Positions 34,554-41,708 of a DNA stretch of 58,816 nt are shown here, piece after piece; position 1 is the first letter of the stretch; every line of letters starts with the position of its first letter. The stretch lies in contig NZ_CAKZGO010000011.1 of the NCBI RefSeq assembly GCF_936916975.1, positions 1 through 58,816 of the forward strand, given 5' to 3'. The notes beneath the pieces are model-generated. The model was not told where the DNA came from and did not search any database. It saw only the letters and a program-made list of their open reading frames with translations. This DNA is from an uncultured Dongia sp. (GTDB lineage Bacteria > Pseudomonadota > Alphaproteobacteria > Dongiales > Dongiaceae). The position numbers and the translations under genes are program-made.

Positions 34554-35402
34554 TTACGGGGTCGCAATCACCTGTTGGCGCTGCTCGCCGAGGCCAGCAA
34601 TGCCAAGGCGCATGACCTGCCCCGCCTTGAGATAGATCGGGTTGGGCTTCTGACCCAGGCCGACACCCGGCGGTGTCCCGGTCGAAATGACATCACCCGG
34701 CTGCAGCGACATGAATTGCGAAATGTAATGGACCAGATGTGCGACACCGAAGATCATCGTCTTGGTCGAGCCGTTCTGGTAGCGCTTCTCATCGACATCA
34801 AGCCACATCGAGAGGTTCTGCACGTCGGCGACTTCGTCCTTGGTCACCAGCCATGGGCCGGTGGGGCCAAAGGTGTCGGCGGATTTGCCCTTCACCCATT
34901 GGCCGCCGCGCTCCGTCTGGAAGGCACGTTCGGAGACGTCGTTGATGACGCAATAGCCGGCCACGTAATCGAGGGCGTTCTTCTCGTCGACATAGCGCGC
35001 GTCGCGGCCGATGACGACGCCGAGCTCGACTTCCCAATCGGTCTTCAGCGAGTTGCGCGGGATCATGACATTGTCATTGGGACCGACCACAGCGCTGGTC
35101 GCCTTCATGAACAGGATCGGCTCCTTGGGCGGCTCGGCGCCGGTTTCCTTAGCGTGATCCGAATAATTGAGACCGACGCAGATGAACTTGCCGATCTGGC
35201 CCACGCAGGCGCCGTAGCGCACCGGGCCTTCGACCTTGGGCAGCGAATTGGGATCGAGCGCCTTGAGGCGCGCGAGGCTGTCCGGCGACAGAACGGCGCC
35301 GGCAATGTCCGGCACATGCTGCGACAGATCGCGAATATTGCCGTCCTTGTCGAGCAGGCCGGGCTTTTCGGCGCCAACGGCACCATAACGTAGGAGTTTC
35401 AT
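34554..35402 (-). CDS. Fumarylacetoacetate hydrolase family protein (2,4-diketo-3-deoxy sugar acid hydrolase candidate)
   Basis: A 282-residue FAH-fold enzyme: FICVGLNYSDHAKETG, EPILFMKATSAVVGPNDNV, DWEVELGVVIGRDARYV (metal-binding Glu residues), SERAFQTERGGQWVKGKSADTFGPTGPWLV and GDVISTGTPPGVGLGQ. Placed with a 2-keto-3-deoxy acid dehydrogenase and a lactonase, the best role is C-C cleavage of a 2,4-diketo-3-deoxy acid to pyruvate plus lactate (or glycolate/other). That is the last step of the non-phosphorylative L-fucose/L-rhamnose type route. Ureidoglycolate-lyase-type activity is an alternative. Confidence 0.9.
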   Translation of the reverse strand: MKLLRYGAVGAEKPGLLDKDGNIRDLSQHVPDIAGAVLSPDSLARLKALDPNSLPKVEGPVRYGACVGQIGKFICVGLNYSDHAKETGAEPPKEPILFMKATSAVVGPNDNVMIPRNSLKTDWEVELGVVIGRDARYVDEKNALDYVAGYCVINDVSERAFQTERGGQWVKGKSADTFGPTGPWLVTKDEVADVQNLSMWLDVDEKRYQNGSTKTMIFGVAHLVHYISQFMSLQPGDVISTGTPPGVGLGQKPNPIYLKAGQVMRLGIAGLGEQRQQVIATP

Positions 35403-35410
35403 CGCATTCC

Positions 35411-36154
35411 TCAGGTGTTGGTCCAGCCGCCATCGACGGCCAGGGCTGTTCCGGTCATAAGAGCAGATTCGTCGCTGGCAAGAAAGACCGCAACGGCGGC
35501 GATTTCCTCAGGTGTCCCCAGGCGTCCCATCGGCTGGCGGGCAATGAAGGCGGCGCGCGCCTTGTCATAGTCGCCTTGCGCGCGCATGCGGTCCTGCAAG
35601 GATGGGCTTTCCACCGTGCCGGGGCAAATGGCGTTGCAGCGGATGCCTTTGGTCACGAAATCCGCCGCCACCGCCTTGGTGAGACCGATCACCGCCGCCT
35701 TGCTGGCGCCGTAGACGAAGCGGTTGGGGACGGCGATGAGCGAGGAGGCGACCGAGGCCATGTTGACGATCGAGCCCTTGCCGCGATCCAGCATGCCCGG
35801 CAGAACCGCGCGAATGAGGCGATACATCGACTTCACGTTGAGGTCGAAGCTGAAATCCCAATCCTTTTCTTCGCATTCGAGGATGCTGCCGCTGTGGACG
35901 AAGCCGGCGCAGTTGAAGAGCACGTCGATGCGCGGTTCTTCCTTGGCAAGCGCCGCGACGGCGTCTTGTTTCGTCACATCCAGTAAACGCGTGCGGATGT
36001 TGGCAACGCCCTTCAGCTTCTCAAGATTGGCGGCGGAGATGTCGGTCGCGATGACCTCCGCTCCTTCTGCGGCATAGGCACGCGCGGTGGCCTCGCCGAT
36101 GCCCTGGGCCGCTGCCGTCACCAGGGCGATCTTGCCGGTTAGTCTGTTTGTCAC
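35411..36154 (-). CDS. SDR oxidoreductase, likely 2-keto-3-deoxy-L-fuconate dehydrogenase
   Basis: A 247-residue classical SDR: TAAAQGIGEATA (NAD loop, residues 13-24), NCAG, YGASK (active Tyr and Lys near residue 149) and GGW at the C-terminus. The pattern AGFVHSGSILECEEKDWDFSFDLNVKSMY resembles 2-keto-3-deoxy-L-fuconate 4-dehydrogenase and the related BDH2 group. Starts with GTG behind AAGGGA. Between lactonase and FAH hydrolase genes, oxidation of a 2-keto-3-deoxy sugar acid to the 2,4-diketo form is the natural role. Confidence 0.9.
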   Translation of the reverse strand: MTNRLTGKIALVTAAAQGIGEATARAYAAEGAEVIATDISAANLEKLKGVANIRTRLLDVTKQDAVAALAKEEPRIDVLFNCAGFVHSGSILECEEKDWDFSFDLNVKSMYRLIRAVLPGMLDRGKGSIVNMASVASSLIAVPNRFVYGASKAAVIGLTKAVAADFVTKGIRCNAICPGTVESPSLQDRMRAQGDYDKARAAFIARQPMGRLGTPEEIAAVAVFLASDESALMTGTALAVDGGWTNT

Positions 36155-36177
36155 GATGTTGGTCCCTTCTGTATTCC

Positions 36178-36214
36178 GTCATCCCCGGGCTTGACCCGGG
36201 GATGACGAACTAAA
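36178..36214. repeat. REP-like extragenic palindrome (GTCATCCCCGGG family)
   Basis: GTCATCCCCGGGC / CCCGGGGATGAC with a short TTGA loop, followed by GAACTAAA, lies between two genes of one operon. A second copy with the same flank occurs at 40696-40730 and a degenerate third at 47441-47460. This family is scattered through many alphaproteobacterial genomes. Confidence 0.88.
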
Positions 36215-36221
36215 AAACACT

Positions 36222-37046
36222 TCACGTAATCCGATAAAACTCCTGCGCGGTGCCGCCGAAGATGCGGTCGCGGTCGGCAGCCCCGACGATGGCATCCGCG
36301 GCGCTGCGCCAGAGGTCGTAGCCGCCGGCCAGATTGACCACCGGCCAGTCGGAACCCCACATCACGCGGGTCGCACCGAAGCTGTTGATGACGTGGTCGG
36401 CATAGGGCTTCAAGGTCGCCACATCCCAGCCGGGCTTCGCTTCGGTAGCGAGGCCGGAGAGTTTGCAATAGACCGGCGTCTTCGCCGCGATCTTCGCCAT
36501 GGCACCTGCCCAAGCATCGAAGCCGTCATTGCGGATTTCGGGCTTCAGGCAGTGATCGATGACGATGCGCATCTTCGGATAGCGATCGAACAGGCGCTGG
36601 AAATTGCCGAGATGACGGGGCACGCCCAGCGCATCGAAGGTGAGGTCGAGCGCGCAGACCGCGTCATAGGCCCATTGCACATCGGGGCGCAGCATCCAGT
36701 CGGCGTCGGCGATGTCCTGGATCATCGGCCGCACGCCGGAGAATTTGGCATGGCCCGCCCAGCGTTCGAGATGGCGGCGATGATCCGGGTTCTCAAAATC
36801 GACCCAGCCGACGACCTTGGCAATCCAAGGTGTCGCATCGGCGAGGCCCAGCATGTATTCGGTTTCCTCGATGCTGGGGGCCGCCTGCACCAGCACCGTG
36901 CGGTCGATCTGATACTTCTGGCGATAGTCTTCGAAATCGGCCGGGTAGAAGTCGCGGCGGATGACGCCAAGATGGGGGCTCGACTCCATCCAGCCGTAAT
37001 CGCCGCGCGCGATCGCCCAGAAATGCTGATGCGCGTCGATCCTCAC
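36222..37046 (-). CDS. Amidohydrolase family lactonase (L-fuconolactonase-like, COG3618)
   Basis: A 274-residue TIM-barrel hydrolase. The N-terminal metal motif is MRIDAHQHFW, followed by DRTVLVQAAPSIEETEYMLGLA, MRIVIDHCLKPEI and VMWGSDWPV with the catalytic Asp. This is the L-fucono-1,5-lactonase/L-rhamnonolactonase/2-pyrone-4,6-dicarboxylate lactonase group. GTG start overlaps the TGA of the aldo/keto reductase gene (GTGA), so both are translated together. It should open the lactone made by that dehydrogenase. Confidence 0.92.
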   Translation of the reverse strand: MRIDAHQHFWAIARGDYGWMESSPHLGVIRRDFYPADFEDYRQKYQIDRTVLVQAAPSIEETEYMLGLADATPWIAKVVGWVDFENPDHRRHLERWAGHAKFSGVRPMIQDIADADWMLRPDVQWAYDAVCALDLTFDALGVPRHLGNFQRLFDRYPKMRIVIDHCLKPEIRNDGFDAWAGAMAKIAAKTPVYCKLSGLATEAKPGWDVATLKPYADHVINSFGATRVMWGSDWPVVNLAGGYDLWRSAADAIVGAADRDRIFGGTAQEFYRIT

Positions 37047-38089
37047 TTGCCGCCCCGCTCGAGACCATGGGGCACCGGTGCCTCGGGGCGGATGAAACCC
37101 TTCGCCTTCAACTCCGCCCAGAGGGCGGAGGGAATGTCGGCGCCCAGCGTGTGCATGTTGAGCGCCACTTCCTGCGGCCGGCTGGCGCCGGGAATGACGC
37201 TGACGACGGCCGGATGAACCAGCGGGAAGCGTAAGGCGGCTTCGACCAGTTTAACGCCGTGGCTGGTCACGATCTTCTCGATGCCGGCAACGCGGTCGAG
37301 GATGTGTTGGGGCGCCGGATCGTAATTGTAGAACGCGCCGGGCTTGGCGCCGGTGGCGAGGATGCCGGAATTATAGGCGCCGCCGATGACAATGCCGATC
37401 TTGCGCTGTTCGCAGAGCGGCAGGAAGGAGTTGAGTGCTTCCTGTTCGAGCAGCGTGTAGCGGCCGGCCAGCAGGAATAGATCAAAATCGCCTTGGCGGG
37501 CCAGGATCTCGCACACTTCCCATTCATTGACGCCGGCGCCGAAGGCCTTGATGACACCCTGGTCGCGCAGTTTGAGGAGCGCGCCATAACCGCTCTTCAT
37601 CAGCTCGGCGACTTTGGCGTCACGGGCGGCGGCGGTGCCGTGGTTGAAGATGTCGATGTCGTGGACGAACAGGATATCGATGCGATCCAGGCCAAGGCGT
37701 TCGAGCGAGGCTTCGAGCGAGCGCATGATGCCGTCATGGGTGTAGTCATAGATCTCGCGCCGCGAGGGGGTGTCGAAGAACTTGCCAACGCCGGTGCGTT
37801 CCGACGGCGGGCAGGCCTGGAGGAGGCGCCCCACTTTGCTGGAGAGGACATATGAGTCACGTGGCTTGCCCCGCAGGAAATGATTGAGCCGGGTTTCCGA
37901 CAGGCCGAGGCCGTAGAGTGGCGCCGTGTCGATATAGCGGATGCCGGCATCCCATGCCGCTTGGGCTGTCGCCTGCGCCTCTTCTTCCGGCAGCGCGCGG
38001 AAGAGATTGCCGAGCGGCGCTGTGCCGAAACCGAGTTCGGTGAAGGTGAGCGAAGCACCGGATGGTGCTTTGAAGGTTTTGGATTTCAT
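37043..38089 (-). CDS. Aldo/keto reductase (L-fucose/D-threo-aldose 1-dehydrogenase-like)
   Basis: A 348-residue aldo/keto reductase with the catalytic tetrad in IDTAPLYGLGLSE (Asp, Tyr), SSKVGRLL (Lys) and FVHDID (His). The subgroup pattern (ELGFGTAPLGNLF, PSERTGVGKFFDTPSRREIYDYTHDGIMRSLEASLERLG) is that of L-fucose / D-threo-aldose 1-dehydrogenase, which also includes pyridoxal 4-dehydrogenase-type enzymes. It is first gene of the operon and would oxidise an aldose to its lactone. The pyridoxal alternative deserves note because a B6 locus lies 6 kb away. Confidence 0.93.
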   Translation of the reverse strand: MKSKTFKAPSGASLTFTELGFGTAPLGNLFRALPEEEAQATAQAAWDAGIRYIDTAPLYGLGLSETRLNHFLRGKPRDSYVLSSKVGRLLQACPPSERTGVGKFFDTPSRREIYDYTHDGIMRSLEASLERLGLDRIDILFVHDIDIFNHGTAAARDAKVAELMKSGYGALLKLRDQGVIKAFGAGVNEWEVCEILARQGDFDLFLLAGRYTLLEQEALNSFLPLCEQRKIGIVIGGAYNSGILATGAKPGAFYNYDPAPQHILDRVAGIEKIVTSHGVKLVEAALRFPLVHPAVVSVIPGASRPQEVALNMHTLGADIPSALWAELKAKGFIRPEAPVPHGLERGGK

Positions 38090-38136
38090 GACTGCGTGGT
38101 CCCCTGTCGGCTTTTTGTTTGGTGGGACCCCTTCTT

Positions 38137-38265
38137 ACCTCCCCCCTTGAGGGGGAGGTCGCGCGTTAGCGCGGGAGGGGGGTGTGGTGCGTCTCAGTCT
38201 CGTTGCGTCGGAGATGTGGAGAAATGCCCCCCCCCCCCGCCCCCCCCCTCAAGGGGGGAGGGGGA
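38137..38265. repeat. C/G-rich inverted repeat element with poly-C tract
   Basis: CTCCCCCCTTGAGGGGGAG near 38139-38157 and a matching CCCTCAAGGGGGGAGGGGG near 38246-38264 form a long imperfect inverted repeat around GCGCGTTAGCGCG. The stretch at 38227-38248 is almost pure C and may contain sequencing error. The element separates the operon start from the regulator gene. Confidence 0.7.
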
Positions 38266-38287
38266 AGTATTTTGGTGGTCGATACCG

Positions 38288-39058
38288 TCACGGCTTCCGC
38301 TTTCTCGGAGCTTTGACAGCCAGCGCAGCAGCGCGCGTCGGCACGCCCGGCCTATCCGCGAAAATCTCCGGTTGCTTATGCGCAAGGGTCAGCAGTTCCG
38401 CCATCACGGCATCGAGATGGCTGATCATCGCGGCAGCCGCGGCTTCGCCGTCGCCGGCGACGATCGCCGTCACGATCTTTTCATGTTCGTCATAGGTGAG
38501 CTTGTGGCGGCGTTTCGAGGCGAGCAGGCGGCGGATGCGGTCGAGGCCCATGCGGGCGCTTTCCACGGTGGCTTTCACGCGGTCGAAACCCAGCGCCGTG
38601 AAGATGATGTCGTGGAAGTCGAGGTCGAGCTTATGAAAACCGGCGGGATCGCCGGCACTGGCGGCCGCCTTCTGATAGCGGATGTTGCGCTGGAGGGCGG
38701 CGAGTACATCGGGATGGATCTCGCGGGCAAGCGACCGCACAGCTTCCGCCTCAAGTGCCCGGCGGAGGAACAGGTTTTCGCGCACATCGCCCAACCGGAT
38801 CAGCGAGACGATAGTGCCGCTTTGCGGGCGGATCTCGACCAAGCCTTCCGCCTGCAGCCTCGAGAGCGCTTCCGAAACGGGGAAACGGGAAACGCCCAGG
38901 CGCTGGCACAAGGCAACCTTGTCGAGCTGCGTTCCAGGCTGAAGTTCAAGCGAAACAATGGCTTCGCGCAAGGCAGAGATCACGCGTGCGGTGGTGCCGC
39001 CGCGCGCTGCGCCGCGCACGTCGCCAAGGAAGGCGTAGGATTCCGCTTTGACATTCAT
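38288..39058 (-). CDS. GntR family transcriptional regulator (FadR/FCD subfamily)
   Basis: A 256-residue regulator: N-terminal winged helix (VISALREAIVSLELQPGTQLDKVALCQRLGVSRFPVSEALSRLQAEGLVEIRPQSGTIVS, residues ~27-85) and FCD effector domain with metal-binding residues in HKLDLDFHDII and DEHEKIVTAIVAGDGEAAAAAMISHLDAV. It is divergent from the UxaA-type dehydratase and lies beside the sugar operon. It likely represses both through the adjacent CTAACATGTTAG dyad, responding to a sugar acid. Confidence 0.94.
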   Translation of the reverse strand: MNVKAESYAFLGDVRGAARGGTTARVISALREAIVSLELQPGTQLDKVALCQRLGVSRFPVSEALSRLQAEGLVEIRPQSGTIVSLIRLGDVRENLFLRRALEAEAVRSLAREIHPDVLAALQRNIRYQKAAASAGDPAGFHKLDLDFHDIIFTALGFDRVKATVESARMGLDRIRRLLASKRRHKLTYDEHEKIVTAIVAGDGEAAAAAMISHLDAVMAELLTLAHKQPEIFADRPGVPTRAAALAVKAPRKRKP

Positions 39059-39059
39059 A

Positions 39060-39071
39060 CTAACATGTTAG
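39060..39071. promoter_or_regulatory. Probable GntR operator
   Basis: CTAACATGTTAG, a perfect 12-bp palindrome, begins one base upstream of the gntR start codon in the 60-bp gap to the divergent dehydratase gene. The position fits autoregulation and control of both genes. Confidence 0.7.
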
Positions 39072-39118
39072 AATGTCGCCCTAGAAACGCAACCCCTTTT
39101 TACCCACCGGAAGCACAG

Positions 39119-40660
39119 ATGAGCCAGATCAGCGCCGTCGCCACCGAACCCCGCAGCATCCGCCTATCGCCCAAGGACAATGTCGTCGTCGCCGTGGATG
39201 AGATCGGCCAAGGCACACTGGCGGCCGGCGGCATCGCCGCCAATGCGCGCATCACTCGGGGTCATAAGATGGCGGTCATGCCCATCGAGATTGGTCAGCC
39301 GGTGCTGAAGTTCGGCCAGATCATCGGCTTTGCCACCGAGGCGATCCAGCCTGGCGACTGGATTCATGAGCACAATACCGGCATGGGCGAGTTCGACCGC
39401 GATTACGAATTCGCGGCCGGCGCCAAGAACGACGAAGTGCTGCCGGTCGAAGCGCGCGCAACCTTCCAGGGCTATCGCCGCGCCAACGGCAAGTCCGGCA
39501 CGCGCAACTATATCGGCATCCTGACCTCGGTGAACTGCTCGGCCTCGGTCGCGCGCTTCATGGCGGAGGCGGTCAACAAGAGCGGCATGCTCGACGCCTA
39601 TCCCAACATCGACGGCGTCATTCCCTTCGTACACGGCACCGGCTGCGGCATGGCGTCAAAGGGCGAAGGCTTCGACATCCTGAAGCGCACGCAATGGGGC
39701 TATGCCACCAACCCGAACCTCGCCGCCGTTTTGCTGGTGGGTCTGGGCTGCGAGGTGTTCCAGATCAGCCGCATGAAGGAGCTTTACAACATCGTCGAGA
39801 GCGACACCTTCCGCACCATGACGATTCAGGATACCGGCGGGACGCGGAAGACGATCGAGGCCGGCATTGCCGCCATCAAGGACATGCTGCCGAAGGCCAA
39901 TGACGTGCGGCGCGAGACGATCTCGGCCTCCGAGTTGATCCTGGCCCTGCAATGCGGCGGGTCGGATGGCTATTCCGGCATCACCGCCAACCCGGCTTTG
40001 GGGGCCGCAGTTGATCTCATCGTCAAGCATGGCGGCACCGGGATTCTCTCCGAGACACCGGAGATCTATGGCGCCGAGCATCTGCTGACGCGCCGCGCGG
40101 TCAACCGCGATGTGGGCGAGAAACTGATCAGCCGTATCAAATGGTGGGAAGAGTATTCGGCGCGCAATGGCGGCGAGATGAACAACAACCCCTCGCCCGG
40201 CAATAAGGCCGGCGGGTTGACGACGATCCTGGAGAAGTCGCTGGGTGCAGCCGCCAAGGGCGGCACCACCAACCTCACCGCGGTCTATGAATATGCGGAG
40301 CAGGTGACGGCCAAGGGCTTCGTGTTCATGGACACGCCGGGTTATGACCCAGTCTCCGCCACCGGCCAGGTCGCGGGCGGCGCGAACATCCTGTGCTTCA
40401 CGACGGGACGCGGCTCGGCCTATGGCTGCAAGCCGACACCGTCCATCAAGCTCGCCACCAACACGCCGATGTATCAGCGCATGGTCGAGGACATGGACAT
40501 CAATTGCGGCGACATCCTCGACGGCGTCACTGTGCAGGACAAGGGCCAGGAGATTTTCGAGCTCATCCTGCGCGTGGCCTCCGGTGAACAGTCGAAGTCG
40601 GAGCAGTTGGGGTATGGCGATAACGAGTTCGTGCCGTGGCAGATTGGGGCGACGATGTGA
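39119..40660 (+). CDS. UxaA family sugar-acid dehydratase (altronate/galactarate dehydratase type) with N-terminal SAF domain
   Basis: A 513-residue enzyme. Residues ~15-90 are an SAF domain (DNVVVAVDEIGQGTLAAGGIAANARITRGHKMAVMPI). Residues ~115-510 are the UxaA domain (GYRRANGKSGTRNYIGILTSVNCSASVA, HGTGCGM, GLGCEVFQ, LQCGGSDGYSGITANPALG, FMDTPGYDPVSATGQVAGGANILCFTTGRGSAYG). Fusion of both halves is normal for many members. In context it should dehydrate L-fuconate or a related acid to the 2-keto-3-deoxy acid, the step otherwise missing from the operon. The frame is open far upstream, but ATG 39119 downstream of the operator is the real start. Confidence 0.92.
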   Translation: MSQISAVATEPRSIRLSPKDNVVVAVDEIGQGTLAAGGIAANARITRGHKMAVMPIEIGQPVLKFGQIIGFATEAIQPGDWIHEHNTGMGEFDRDYEFAAGAKNDEVLPVEARATFQGYRRANGKSGTRNYIGILTSVNCSASVARFMAEAVNKSGMLDAYPNIDGVIPFVHGTGCGMASKGEGFDILKRTQWGYATNPNLAAVLLVGLGCEVFQISRMKELYNIVESDTFRTMTIQDTGGTRKTIEAGIAAIKDMLPKANDVRRETISASELILALQCGGSDGYSGITANPALGAAVDLIVKHGGTGILSETPEIYGAEHLLTRRAVNRDVGEKLISRIKWWEEYSARNGGEMNNNPSPGNKAGGLTTILEKSLGAAAKGGTTNLTAVYEYAEQVTAKGFVFMDTPGYDPVSATGQVAGGANILCFTTGRGSAYGCKPTPSIKLATNTPMYQRMVEDMDINCGDILDGVTVQDKGQEIFELILRVASGEQSKSEQLGYGDNEFVPWQIGATM

Positions 40661-40695
40661 GGGTGGGGCGTTCGCGTTCTCGCTTGGTAGTGTGG

Positions 40696-40730
40696 ATCCC
40701 CGGGTCAAGCCCGGGGATGACGAGCTAAAG
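40696..40730. repeat. REP-like palindrome, second copy
   Basis: ATCCCCGGG TCAAG CCCGGGGAT followed by GACGAGCTAAAG, the same stem and flank as the copy at 36178 but with the loop inverted. It lies between the convergent dehydratase and ketopantoate reductase-like genes and likely serves as a bidirectional terminator. Confidence 0.88.
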
Positions 40731-40733
40731 AAT

Positions 40734-41708
40734 CTACAGCAACCCCAATAACTGCGCCTTCTGGCGCGTGAGGGCGTAGATGGTGTCGATGGTTGGCGTC
40801 GGCACCTCAACCAATCGGCCGAGATCGCGCACGGCGCCGACGATCGCTTCCAACTCGATCGGGCGGCCGCGTTCGAAATCCTGCAGCATCGAGGTCTTGT
40901 GCTCGCCGACGCCGGCGGCACCGTTGATGCGTTTCTCGACATCGATCGGCATCTTGACGCCGAGCTTCAAGGCAATCGCCTCGGCTTCCGTCATGACGGC
41001 CTTGGCGAGGGCGCGGGTGCCCGGGTCATTGCAGATGCCGGCCAGCGTGCCACCGGTCAAGGCCGAGATCGGGTTGAAGGCGACATTGCCCCAGAGCTTC
41101 ACCCAGATTTCAGTGCGGATGTCGGGCTTCACCGGCGCCTTGAAGCCGGCCTCGATGAAGGCCGCACTCAGCGCCATGACACGGTCGGATTTCGTACCGT
41201 CGGATTCGCCCATCGGGAAGCGGTCGTTCTCGACATGTTTGACATGGCCGGGTGCCACGACTTCAGCCGCCGGATAGACGACGCAGCCGATGACGCGCTC
41301 GGGGCCGATCACGCGCCATAACACGCCGTCCGGGTCGACGCTGGGGATGCGCGCGTCTTTCAGCGGCCCTTGCGCGCCGTAGAAGTACCACCACGGCACA
41401 CCGTTGGTCGCCATCACCACGGCGGTGTTCGGTCCCAGCATGGGCACGATCTTTTCGGCGATGGCGGGGACGCTCTGCGCCTTCAAGGCGATGATGACGT
41501 AATCCTGCACACCGGCCTTGGCCGGATCGTCGGTGGCATGGGGCTTTACCGTGAACTCGCCGGAATGGCCGGAGAGATGGAGGCCGTCCGCCTGCAGGGC
41601 GGCAAGATGCGGGCCTCGTGCAATCAAGGTCACGTTCTGGCCGGTGCGCGCGAGATGCGCCCCGACGAGACCACCGATGGCGCCGGCACCGTAGATCGCG
41701 ATCTTCAT
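40734..41708 (-). CDS. 2-dehydropantoate 2-reductase family protein
   Basis: A 324-residue NADPH-dependent ketopantoate reductase-type protein: IYGAGAIGGLVGAHLARTG (residues 4-22), NGVPWWYF, DIRTEIWVKLWGNVAFNPISALTGGTL with the catalytic Lys, and GEHKTSMLQDFERGRPIELEAIVGAV. Housekeeping PanE is possible, but the position downstream of an acyl-CoA synthetase and a GMC flavoenzyme suggests another 2-oxo-acid or beta-hydroxy acid substrate. Its ATG overlaps the synthetase stop (ATGA). Confidence 0.9.
   Translation of the reverse strand: MKIAIYGAGAIGGLVGAHLARTGQNVTLIARGPHLAALQADGLHLSGHSGEFTVKPHATDDPAKAGVQDYVIIALKAQSVPAIAEKIVPMLGPNTAVVMATNGVPWWYFYGAQGPLKDARIPSVDPDGVLWRVIGPERVIGCVVYPAAEVVAPGHVKHVENDRFPMGESDGTKSDRVMALSAAFIEAGFKAPVKPDIRTEIWVKLWGNVAFNPISALTGGTLAGICNDPGTRALAKAVMTEAEAIALKLGVKMPIDVEKRINGAAGVGEHKTSMLQDFERGRPIELEAIVGAVRDLGRLVEVPTPTIDTIYALTRQKAQLLGLL

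Noticed and set aside
37880-39118. N-terminal extension that would make the UxaA gene a 926-residue protein
   Set aside because: It reads through the antisense of the aldo/keto reductase and GntR genes and the operator. The added sequence is low-complexity Arg/His-rich, and a normal SAF-UxaA start exists at 39119.
38100-39120. Riboswitch or attenuator upstream of the sugar operon, suggested by GC-rich inverted repeats
   Set aside because: The repeats match dispersed intergenic repeat families and show no riboswitch-like conserved core.
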